The translations under genes and the position numbers were made by a program. Of a stretch of 43,281 bases of DNA, positions 6,767 through 13,433 are shown in pieces; within the stretch, counting starts at the first letter, position 1, and each line of letters starts with the position of its first letter. The notes beneath the pieces are model-generated. The model searched no databases, had not been told where the DNA came from, and saw only the letters and a program-made list of their open reading frames with translations. This stretch comes from Lachnospiraceae bacterium (lineage in GTDB: Bacteria > Bacillota > Clostridia > Lachnospirales > Lachnospiraceae): NCBI GenBank assembly GCA_022800815.1, contig JAAWRC010000030.1, positions 1 through 43,281 of the forward strand, in the 5' to 3' direction.

Positions 6767-6830
6767 CGACGCAGCGGTACTAAGGAACTTCCGGCGCTCA
6801 CGCTTGGAACTTCCTAAGGACCGGCGTCAT
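6767..6830. repeat. large imperfect hairpin next to the palindromic repeats
   Basis: GACGCAGCGGT...GGAACTTCC pairs with GGAACTTCC...CCGGCGTC; about 15 of 18 central positions pair. Together with the two preceding hairpins it fills most of the 357-base gap 6587-6943 between convergent genes. No protein gene is seen there. A further short stem GGCGGC/GCCGCC lies at 6901-6915 without a T-run. Confidence 0.45.
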
Positions 6831-6943
6831 TTTATGTCCCCTGCAGGAAAAGCTCAGGCTTCCTCCTGGTTCTCGGAGCAAGGCAGGACAGGGGCTCGCC
6901 GGCGGCTTCGCCGCCTCGGCCCGCCCGTTACAGGAACAGGATA

Positions 6944-7651
6944 CTACAGGAACAGGGTGCGGTCCAGGAGGGCCAAAAGGGTCAGGTGGACCGGGTAAAA
7001 GAAATAGAAGAAATATTTCCGCACCAGGGCGCCGGCCGCCGTCTTCGGTTCCCTGCCGCCCTTCTCCCCGTTATAGAGAAGGAGGAAGGGCAGGGCGGCC
7101 AGGGCGTAAACCTCCAGTCCTCCCATGAAGACCATGACCAGGCCCACGCTGACGCACATGGCCAGGGGGCGGAACCGGAAATAATAGAACAGAAAAATCA
7201 TCAGCACGCCCTCCGCCCCGTAGTCACAGCGGATGAGATAGGCCAGGCACAGCGCAGAGACCACGGTCATGATGGCATAGACGGGCTGGGTATTCGCCAG
7301 GAAGCGGTTGTACAGGTACAGGAGTAAAAGGCCGATGAACAGCGTAAAAAACACGTTCTGATAGTCCGGGTGCCAGAGACGCCGGAACACCACCAGGTCA
7401 AAGGGAAGCTCGGAGACCAGGGCGAAGGCCCCCAGCCGGAGCAGGTATTTCTTTACGTCCCTCGTGTGATAAAAGCCCTCCACCAGAAGGAAACAGAAGA
7501 TGGGGAAGGCAATCCGCCCGACGATGCGCATGGTCCGCCAGACCTCCGTGGAAACTCCGGGAGAGAGCACGATCCCCAGATGGTCGATGAACATGGTGAC
7601 GACGGCGATCCATTTCAGAGTCCTGCCGTTCAAAATCTTTTTCCCTTCCAT
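6944..7651 (-). CDS. TraX-family integral membrane protein
   Basis: A hydrophobic protein of 235 residues. It begins with the TraX-type segment LNGRTLKWIAVVTMFIDHLG (conserved MxxDHxG) and continues with VGRIAFPIFCFLLVEGFYHT and about seven to eight membrane helices. TraX acetylates F-pilin in plasmids, but most chromosomal Firmicute members have no assigned substrate and are assumed to be membrane acyltransferases. The start at 7651 is chosen because GAGGAAACAGTCGGT precedes it; a longer frame to 7798 would overlap the upstream gene. It lies last in an operon after xth and the GlgX-like gene, 64 bases behind the latter. Confidence 0.8.
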   Translation of the reverse strand: MEGKKILNGRTLKWIAVVTMFIDHLGIVLSPGVSTEVWRTMRIVGRIAFPIFCFLLVEGFYHTRDVKKYLLRLGAFALVSELPFDLVVFRRLWHPDYQNVFFTLFIGLLLLYLYNRFLANTQPVYAIMTVVSALCLAYLIRCDYGAEGVLMIFLFYYFRFRPLAMCVSVGLVMVFMGGLEVYALAALPFLLLYNGEKGGREPKTAAGALVRKYFFYFFYPVHLTLLALLDRTLFL

Positions 7652-7715
7652 ACCGACTGTTTCCTCTTTTCCCAACACTTCTCCGCCTTCCCTATTTCCG
7701 CTTCTCTTCCTGCGC

Positions 7716-9599
7716 TCATTTTGGAGCTTTCTGCCTGTTCTGGCCCGCCTTCCCGCAGACGCTTTCCGCCCGGGCGGCTTCTGTCCTCTCGCAGGCACCC
7801 TCCTTTGGCACGGTCTCTTCCTTTTTCACCCCGTCGGAGACCAGCACCACGACGCTCCTGGCGTTCAGCTCGAAGGTGTCCTGATCCTCCAGGGCTCCCG
7901 GCCCCTCAAAGATCCCGTTCTGCTCCTCCGCCGAAGTGTCCACCGCCAGCCGCCAGAGGCCGTCCGTGTGGGGAAGGGAGAACACATGGGGCTCCCAGTG
8001 CATGTTGAACATCAGGTAAATGTCCGCATCCTCCGCAAACTTCCCGCTGTAATAGAACCCAAGCTGCCTCCGGTAGGCCTCGTACTGAGGATACCAGGGG
8101 GACTCGCCGTGGACGGAAAAGTCCGGACAGCCCACCCCCAGGTAATCCATTCCCATAAGTCCGCCCTCCTTGTGGAGCATGGGATGGGCTTTCCGGAACC
8201 GGAGCATATAGCCGGCGAACCGGAAAATATCCTCCCCGAATTTCCCGCCCCTCCAGTTCACCCAGCCGGTGGGATTGTCCTGGCAGTAGGCATTGTTGTT
8301 CCCGTCCTGGGAATTGCCCCGCTCGTCCCCGGCCAGGATGAGGGGCATCCCCTGGGCCATGGCGAGGAACACCCAGGCGTTGCGGAGCTGTTTTTTGCGG
8401 AGCTCCAAAATCCGCTTCTTCCGCACGGGACCCTCCACGCCACAGTTCCAGCTATGGTTGTAATCGGAACCGTCCCGCCCGTTCTCCCCGTTGGCCTCGT
8501 TGTGCTTCCGGTCATAGGAGACCATGTCGGCCATGGTGAACCCGTTGGTGTTCGCCATGAAATTGACCTTGCCGACGGCCCCGCCGTTCTCCCGCATCTG
8601 GTATGCGGCCGACTGGAGCATGTCCTCGTCCCCCTTTAACAGCCGGCGCATGTCCGTCTGAAAATCCTCCTGGTAACAGGCCAGATGGCGGTTTTTCCCC
8701 GCCGCTTCCCCGCAAAAAGCCCCGGAAAAAAGCTTCACCCCCGCAAGGGCCGGATCAGCCGCCGCAGCCCGGCTGTCAAAATTTCCGGAAACGTGGATCC
8801 CGTCCACCCGGTACTCCCCCGCCCAGTGGCGCAGACAGGCAAGCTGGAGGGCCGTTCCCATCTCCGGCCCAAAATGAAGCTCCACGGCAAGCTCCAGGTC
8901 ATTTTCATGGAAAATCTTCACAAGCTCCTTGAACTGGACGTCCGGCGGCGTCTCCCGCCCTCCCTTCACGCAGTAGGACGCCTTCGGGGCGAAGCAGTAA
9001 GCCGGGCCGTACCCCCAGAAATTGAGCTTCCCGCCGCCAATCACCTCCGAAAACTCGTCCGGCAGCACAAGCTCCGCCATGGTGACCCCAAGGCCCTTCA
9101 GATAAGGAATCTTTTCCACGATTCCGGCAAAGGTTCCCTTGTTCTTCACGCCGGAAGAGACATGCCTGGTAAAGCCCCGCACATGGAGCCGGTAAATCAC
9201 CGTATCCTCAAAGGAATGGCCGGGCGCCCGGTCCCCTCCCCAGTCGAATCCGTCCTTCAGAAACCCATAACGGACCCGTCCCTCCGCCTCTCCCCATTTT
9301 TCCCGTCCCGTCACCACCGCCGCACACACGTCCGGGACAGGGCTGCCCTCCACGGAAAGGCTGTACTCAAAGGCCGACGGATCAAAGCCGGAAAGCGCCA
9401 TGTAGCGGATGTTCCCCAGCCTGCATTCCTCCGGGAACACAAAGACCCCCGTCTCCCGCTCCCTGCCCTTCCGGTACAGATGAAGTCTGGCCGTCCCCTC
9501 AAGCTCTGATACGAACGACACGTATACACGTCCCTTTTCCACCCTTGTGCCCAGCGGAAACGGTCCCGCCCCCGAGGCCTCTGCTTTTATCTTCCCCAC
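7716..9599 (-). CDS. GlgX/pullulanase-like GH13 protein with all catalytic residues replaced (probable pseudoenzyme)
   Basis: A protein of 627 residues with an N-terminal CBM48-like domain (about 1-120), a GH13 barrel (about 130-500) and a C-terminal beta domain. The GlgX identity is clear from segments such as NFWGYGPAYCFAPKASYC, SYDRKHNEANGENGRDGSD and ERGNSQDGNNNAYCQDNPTG. Yet the four GH13 active-site motifs are changed. Motif I has LDIVLNH replaced by VELHFGP. Motif II has GFRFD replaced by GIHVS, so the nucleophile Asp is S271. Motif III has IAEPW replaced by FSGAF, so the acid Glu is G293. Motif IV has AHDGF replaced by NTNGF, so the Asp is N352. Part of domain B is also missing. The frame is intact with a GTG start and a GGAGG site, so it is expressed but probably cannot hydrolyse glucan; a glycan-binding or regulatory role is an inference. 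It sits between xth and traX. Confidence 0.85.
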   Translation of the reverse strand: MGKIKAEASGAGPFPLGTRVEKGRVYVSFVSELEGTARLHLYRKGRERETGVFVFPEECRLGNIRYMALSGFDPSAFEYSLSVEGSPVPDVCAAVVTGREKWGEAEGRVRYGFLKDGFDWGGDRAPGHSFEDTVIYRLHVRGFTRHVSSGVKNKGTFAGIVEKIPYLKGLGVTMAELVLPDEFSEVIGGGKLNFWGYGPAYCFAPKASYCVKGGRETPPDVQFKELVKIFHENDLELAVELHFGPEMGTALQLACLRHWAGEYRVDGIHVSGNFDSRAAAADPALAGVKLFSGAFCGEAAGKNRHLACYQEDFQTDMRRLLKGDEDMLQSAAYQMRENGGAVGKVNFMANTNGFTMADMVSYDRKHNEANGENGRDGSDYNHSWNCGVEGPVRKKRILELRKKQLRNAWVFLAMAQGMPLILAGDERGNSQDGNNNAYCQDNPTGWVNWRGGKFGEDIFRFAGYMLRFRKAHPMLHKEGGLMGMDYLGVGCPDFSVHGESPWYPQYEAYRRQLGFYYSGKFAEDADIYLMFNMHWEPHVFSLPHTDGLWRLAVDTSAEEQNGIFEGPGALEDQDTFELNARSVVVLVSDGVKKEETVPKEGACERTEAARAESVCGKAGQNRQKAPK

Positions 9600-9660
9600 A
9601 TTTTCCTCCTTGTCGTCACGCCGAAGCGTTCATCCTGCTGTCTCTCCTGCTGCAATTCAC

Positions 9661-10422
9661 TCATATGTCGATCAAAAGCTCCACGGGGCAATGGTCGGAG
9701 CCGGTAACTTCCGTGTGGATGGCCGCACCTAAAAGCCTGTCCTTAAGCGCTTCCGACACGCAGAAGTAATCGATCCGCCACCCAGCGTTTTTCTCCCTGG
9801 CCCGAAACCGGTAGGACCACCAGGAATAGATCCCCTCCTGATCCGGATAAAAATAGCGGAAAGTGTCGATAAAGCCCGCCGCAAGGAGCGCCGTGAACTT
9901 CCCCCGCTCCTCGTCGGTAAAACCGGCGTTCTTCCGGTTGGTCTTGGGATTCTTTAAGTCGATCTCCTTATGGGCCACGTTTAAGTCCCCGCAGAAGATC
10001 ACCGGTTTTTTCCCCTCCAGCCCTTTTAAATAGCCCAGGAAGGCGTCCTCCCACTCCATCCGGTAGGGAAGCCTCGCCAGCTCATTCTGGGAATTGGGCG
10101 TGTAGCAGGTCACCAGGTAATGACCCGGATATTCCAGGGTGATGACCCGCCCCTCCCGGTCGTGCTCTTCCTTTCCGATCCCATAAAAAACGCTGAGCGG
10201 CTCTTCCTTTGTAAAAACCGCCGTCCCCGAATACCCCTTCTTCTGCGCATAATTCCAATACTGATGATACCCCTCCGGAGAAAGGTCGATCTGCCCCTCC
10301 TGGAGCTTCGTCTCCTGCAGGCAGAACACGTCTGCGTCCGCCTCCATAAAATACGTCTCAAATCCCTTGGTCACACAGGCCCTGAGGCCATTGACATTCC
10401 AGGAAATTAATTTTTTTACCAT
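9661..10422 (-). CDS. xth: exodeoxyribonuclease III / AP endonuclease
   Basis: A protein of 253 residues of the exonuclease-endonuclease-phosphatase fold that cuts abasic DNA 5' to the lesion and removes 3' blocking groups in base excision repair. Motifs in order: [10 protein letters not shown] (6-15), LQETKL (metal-binding E37), [30 protein letters not shown], and the terminal GSDHCPV with the catalytic His. Family length is normal. The start at 10422 is chosen for its GGAGG site 7 bases upstream, in preference to an upstream ATG at 10482. A consensus promoter lies just ahead. It heads a three-gene operon with the GlgX-like pseudoenzyme and traX. Confidence 0.93.
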   Translation of the reverse strand: MVKKLISWNVNGLRACVTKGFETYFMEADADVFCLQETKLQEGQIDLSPEGYHQYWNYAQKKGYSGTAVFTKEEPLSVFYGIGKEEHDREGRVITLEYPGHYLVTCYTPNSQNELARLPYRMEWEDAFLGYLKGLEGKKPVIFCGDLNVAHKEIDLKNPKTNRKNAGFTDEERGKFTALLAAGFIDTFRYFYPDQEGIYSWWSYRFRAREKNAGWRIDYFCVSEALKDRLLGAAIHTEVTGSDHCPVELLIDI

Positions 10423-10441
10423 ATTTTTTCCTCCAGACTTT

Positions 10442-10470
10442 ATTATAAACGATACCGGGAATGCGTTCAA
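10442..10470 (-). promoter_or_regulatory. promoter of the xth operon
   Basis: Minus strand TTGAAC (10465-10470), 17-base spacer, TATAAT (10442-10447), about 20 bases from the start codon. Confidence 0.65.
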
Positions 10471-10692
10471 GAAAAAACGCAAATTAACCGGAAATCCGCC
10501 ATTCCTCGATCAGACAGGAATGGTTCAGGTAATGTCCCATAAACTTCCCGCCTCCATCCTGCAAAAATGTTCCATTCTTCCGTTTATCATACCACAGCAA
10601 AACCTCCCCAGGCAATGCCAAAATCGTCCCCTCCGCGAAATCCTTTGAAATTCCGCTTGCAAAATCCTCATTTTCCTGTAAAATAAGACTAT

Positions 10693-10729
10693 AGCAGACG
10701 ACATAAATCTTTTCTTTATGGCGTCTGCT
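10693..10729. repeat. long hairpin 1 between xth and the ABC-F gene
   Basis: AGCAGACGACATAAA pairs with TTTATGGCGTCTGCT over 15 positions with one mismatch and a 7-base loop. It is the first of three consecutive hairpins in this gap. Confidence 0.6.
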
Positions 10730-10733
10730 GCGC

Positions 10734-10778
10734 CGATTTTTGCTGCGCATAAGCGCAGAATCTACCTTACAAAAATCG
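10734..10778. repeat. nested hairpin 2 between xth and the ABC-F gene
   Basis: Outer stem CGATTTTTG / CAAAAATCG (9 bp) encloses an inner stem CTGCGC / GCGCAG. Confidence 0.6.
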
Positions 10779-10798
10779 TGCGCTTCCCCCCGGAGGGT

Positions 10799-10836
10799 CT
10801 ATAGTAAACGGCAAATATTTTTGCCGTTTACTATAG
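10799..10836. repeat. perfect 17-bp inverted repeat (hairpin 3)
   Basis: CTATAGTAAACGGCAAA and its exact reverse complement, separated by four bases. Directly before it stands CCCCCGGAGGG (10787-10797), the same word that precedes the largest hairpin of the cluster at 33207-33364. The hairpins lie upstream of the ABC-F promoter, so they are not in its transcript. The 460-base gap between xth and the ABC-F gene holds these hairpins and two promoters; I see no gene in it. Confidence 0.65.
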
Positions 10837-10866
10837 TTGCGAGATACGGTCAGCGGACCATATAAT
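10837..10866 (+). promoter_or_regulatory. promoter of the ABC-F gene
   Basis: TTGCGA (10837-10842), 18-base spacer, TATAAT (10861-10866). It gives a very short leader with AAAGGA as ribosome site. Confidence 0.55.
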
Positions 10867-10883
10867 AAAGAAAGGATTTTTTT

Positions 10884-12524
10884 ATGATCAGTGCAAACAA
10901 CGTCACACTCCGCATAGGAAAAAAGGCGCTTTTCGAGGATGTGAATATCAAATTTACAGAAGGGAACTGCTATGGCTTAATCGGGGCCAACGGCGCAGGA
11001 AAATCTACGTTTCTCAAGATCCTCTCGGGCCAGTTGGAATCCACCAAGGGGGACATTGCCATTACCCCCGGACAGAGGCTTTCCTTTTTGCAGCAGGATC
11101 ACTTTAAGTACGACGACTGCGTGGTCCTCGACACGGTCATGATGGGGAATCCCCGCCTGGTGGAGATCATGAAGGAGAAGGACGCCATCTACGCCAAGCC
11201 GGATTTCTCCGACGAGGATGGCATCCGGGCGGCAGACCTGGAGGCGGAGTTTGCGAATATGAACGGCTGGGAGGCGGAGTCCGACGCCGCCACCCTCCTA
11301 AACGGCCTGGGGATCGACCCGTCGCTCCACTACTCCCTCATGAAGGACCTGGTGGGCAATGACAAGGTGAAGGTACTCTTAGCACAGGCCCTCTTCGGAA
11401 ACCCCGACATCCTGCTCCTCGACGAGCCCACCAACCATTTGGACCTGGACGCCATCGCCTGGCTGGAAGAATTTTTGATCAACTTCGACAACACGGTGAT
11501 CGTGGTCTCCCACGACCGGTACTTCCTCAACAAAGTCTGCACCCACATTGCGGACATCGACTATGCGAAGATCCAACTGTACGCCGGAAACTACGATTTC
11601 TGGTACGAATCCAGCCAATTGATGATCAAGCAGATGAAGGAGGCCAACAAGAAAAAAGAGGAGAAGATCAAGGAGCTGCAGGAATTCATCCAGCGGTTCT
11701 CCGCCAACGCCTCCAAGTCCAAGCAGGCCACCTCCAGGAAGCGTGCCCTGGAAAAGATCCAGCTGGACGAGATCAAGCCCTCCAGCCGCAAATACCCCTA
11801 CATTGATTTCCGTCCCGAGCGGGAGATCGGGAACGAAGTCCTGGTGGTGGAGAACCTGTCCAAGACCGTGGACGGCGTAAAGGTACTGGACAATCTCTCC
11901 TTCATCCTGGGCAGAAGCGACAAGGTGGCCTTCGTGGGCTCCGACGAGCTCGCCAAGACCACCCTCTTCCAGATTTTAGCCGGAGAGATGGAGCCCGATG
12001 AGGGCACCTACAAGTGGGGCGTCACCACCTCCCAGGCCTACTTTGCCAAGGACAACACCCATGAATTTGACAACGACCTGACCATCGTGGACTGGCTGAC
12101 CCAGTTCTCCCCGGTGAAGGACGTGACCTACGTCCGGGGCTTCCTGGGGCGGATGCTCTTCGCCGGCGACGACGGCGTGAAGAAAGTGAAAGTCCTCTCC
12201 GGAGGCGAGAAGGTCCGCTGCCAGCTCTCCAAGATGATGATCCAGGCCACCAACACCCTGATCTTAGACGAACCCACCAACCATCTGGACATGGAGTCCA
12301 TCACCGCCCTCAACAACGCCCTGATCAAGTATCCCGGCGTGGTGCTCTTCTCCTGCCATGATCACCAGTTCGTCCAGACCACGGCCAACCGGATCATGGA
12401 GCTGACCCCCGGCGGCCTGATCGACAAGATCACCACCTACGACGAGTACCTGGAGAGCGACGAGATGGCCAGGAAGCGCCAGAAGAGCTACAGCCTCTCC
12501 GCCTCCGATGCCGAGGACAATTGA
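10884..12524 (+). CDS. ABC-F family ATPase (YbiT-like), ribosome-associated
   Basis: A protein of 546 residues with two ABC domains and no membrane segments, as in ABC-F proteins that act on the ribosome as translation factors or in antibiotic protection. Domain 1 has Walker A GANGAGKS (34-41) and Walker B ILLLDEPTNHLD. An interdomain linker rich in Lys and Glu follows (KQMKEANKKKEEKIKELQEF). Domain 2 has LSGGEKVRCQLSKM and LILDEPTNHLD. Two motifs are degenerate: the first signature reads LVGNDKV, and the second Walker A reads GSDELAKTT, lacking the usual GxxGxGK. I recall similar deviations in YbiT-like clostridial members. It is monocistronic with its own promoter and a strong terminator. 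A resistance role cannot be claimed from sequence. Confidence 0.88.
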   Translation: MISANNVTLRIGKKALFEDVNIKFTEGNCYGLIGANGAGKSTFLKILSGQLESTKGDIAITPGQRLSFLQQDHFKYDDCVVLDTVMMGNPRLVEIMKEKDAIYAKPDFSDEDGIRAADLEAEFANMNGWEAESDAATLLNGLGIDPSLHYSLMKDLVGNDKVKVLLAQALFGNPDILLLDEPTNHLDLDAIAWLEEFLINFDNTVIVVSHDRYFLNKVCTHIADIDYAKIQLYAGNYDFWYESSQLMIKQMKEANKKKEEKIKELQEFIQRFSANASKSKQATSRKRALEKIQLDEIKPSSRKYPYIDFRPEREIGNEVLVVENLSKTVDGVKVLDNLSFILGRSDKVAFVGSDELAKTTLFQILAGEMEPDEGTYKWGVTTSQAYFAKDNTHEFDNDLTIVDWLTQFSPVKDVTYVRGFLGRMLFAGDDGVKKVKVLSGGEKVRCQLSKMMIQATNTLILDEPTNHLDMESITALNNALIKYPGVVLFSCHDHQFVQTTANRIMELTPGGLIDKITTYDEYLESDEMARKRQKSYSLSASDAEDN

Positions 12525-12544
12525 GGTTCTATCCGTCTCCATTC

Positions 12545-12590
12545 ATTCTGTCTGCACGGCTGCAGGTCGGCCGTGCAGACAGAATTTTTT
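12545..12590 (+). terminator. intrinsic terminator of the ABC-F gene
   Basis: A perfect 16-bp stem (ATTCTGTCTGCACGGC and its complement) with a 9-base loop, followed by TTTTTT. Confidence 0.9.
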
Positions 12591-12615
12591 AACGCAGTTC
12601 AAATTCATTTCCACA

Positions 12616-12650
12616 TTAGGGAAACGATGATTTAATCAGCGTTTCCTTAG
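12616..12650. repeat. palindromic repeat, copy 3 of the TTAGGGAAACG family
   Basis: A 35-base element with 31 of 35 positions identical to the copy at 6728-6762; the arms TTAGGGAAACG and CGTTTCCTTAG flank TGATTTAATCA. It lies between the ABC-F terminator and the hicAB promoter. Confidence 0.65.
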
Positions 12651-12736
12651 ATTCCTAATCATCTCCGTAATCTTCCCTGTCCTTACATTTTCGACTCAAA
12701 TTAATGAAAAATCTTTTATCTTCCCATAAGTTTTTG

Positions 12737-12765
12737 TTTACTTTACGTAATTTACGTAATATAAT
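12737..12765 (+). promoter_or_regulatory. hicAB promoter with two TTACGTAA operators filling the spacer
   Basis: TTTACT (12737-12742) and TATAAT (12760-12765) are 17 bases apart. The spacer consists of two 8-bp palindromes TTACGTAA (12743-12750 and 12752-12759) separated by one base. This is the expected place for binding by the HicB ribbon-helix-helix domain. Confidence 0.7.
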
Positions 12766-12779
12766 AAAGGAGAAACTAA

Positions 12780-12998
12780 ATGAAACAGCGAGACTTAATA
12801 AAAAAACTAAAAGTCGCCGGATACAAAGTCAAGCGAAATGACGGCGGACACACCATCTATGAAAAAGAAGGCGGACGTCCGGTGCAAGTTCCAAGACACC
12901 GGGAAATCAATGAAAACACTGCCAAAGCAATTCTCAAGGCGGCAGGCTTGAGCGAAACATTTGCTCCAAACCACAAAAAAGGAGGTTCCGATTTATGA
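12780..12998 (+). CDS. hicA: HicA-type mRNA interferase toxin
   Basis: A basic protein of 72 residues of the HicA (YcfA) family: a small dsRNA-binding-like fold that cleaves mRNA when freed from its antitoxin. It shows KQRDLIKKLKVAGYKVKRND, then GGHTIYEKEG with the catalytic His (H24), and VQVPRHREINENTAKAILKA. Length is normal. It has a good ribosome site (AAAGGAGAAACTAA) and a promoter with a double operator. The stop overlaps the start of hicB by four bases (ATGA), so the pair is translationally coupled, with the toxin first as is usual for this type. Confidence 0.92.
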   Translation: MKQRDLIKKLKVAGYKVKRNDGGHTIYEKEGGRPVQVPRHREINENTAKAILKAAGLSETFAPNHKKGGSDL

Positions 12999-13375
12999 CA
13001 GAATTTGTATATCCGGCCGTTTTTCACACAAACGAAGACGGTTCTTTTACAATCACCTATCCCGATCTGCCCGGTTGCATCAGCGAGGGAAACTCATTGG
13101 GAAATGCCATGTACATGGCACAGGCGGCCCTGACACAATGGATCGAATATCTTATGGACAAAAAAGAACCCATACCAACAGCAAGTGACCTGAAAAGTAT
13201 CAAAACCATGCCGGACGAATTCGTCACTCTGATCCGTGCGGACATCCGGGACAAACGTGCCGTAAAACGCACTGTCAGCATTCCCAAGTGGATGGACGAC
13301 CAAGTAACCGAATCCGGCTTAAGCCTGTCCCGCGTCCTGCAGGACGCCTTAAAAAAACGCCTGAATCTCGGATAA
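12995..13375 (+). CDS. hicB: HicB-type antitoxin with C-terminal ribbon-helix-helix DNA-binding domain
   Basis: A protein of 126 residues. The N-terminal half is the HicB domain (YPAVFHTNEDGSFTITYPDL, then PGCISEGNSLGNAMYMAQAA), a partly degraded RNase H fold that blocks HicA. The C-terminal part (about 90-126) reads AVKRTVSIPKWMDDQVTESG, followed by LSLSRVLQDALKKRL, a ribbon-helix-helix domain that should bind the TTACGTAA operators upstream. It represses its own operon in known systems. The last codons (from 13357) form half of a terminator stem used by the converging symporter gene, so the end of HicB is constrained by two functions. Confidence 0.92.
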   Translation: MTEFVYPAVFHTNEDGSFTITYPDLPGCISEGNSLGNAMYMAQAALTQWIEYLMDKKEPIPTASDLKSIKTMPDEFVTLIRADIRDKRAVKRTVSIPKWMDDQVTESGLSLSRVLQDALKKRLNLG

Positions 13376-13392
13376 ATCCGAGATTCAGGCGT
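13357..13392 (-). terminator. intrinsic terminator of the symporter gene, embedded in the 3' end of hicB
   Basis: A perfect 16-bp stem ACGCCTGAATCTCGGA with its complement and a TAAA loop that contains part of the hicB stop codon. On the minus strand it is followed by TTTTTTT, which makes it a full terminator for the symporter. On the plus strand there is no good T-run, but the stem may still protect or end the hicAB mRNA. Confidence 0.8.
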
Positions 13393-13433
13393 CACAAAAA
13401 TCATTTCATTTTCATTCTCCAATCCAGATAACC

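Noticed and set aside
7500-8639. Long plus-strand frame of 379 codons opposite the GlgX-like gene
   Set aside because: Shadow of the GC-rich codon pattern of the real minus-strand gene; no start site or family resemblance.
10484-10750. 88-codon minus-strand frame upstream of xth
   Set aside because: No ribosome site, composition unlike a protein, covers the hairpins and the upstream DNA of xth; I read it as intergenic.
10689-10836. Hairpins near the ABC-F gene as an antibiotic-sensing attenuator
   Set aside because: The likely ABC-F promoter (10837-10866) lies downstream of the hairpins, so they are not in the mRNA, and no leader peptide was found.
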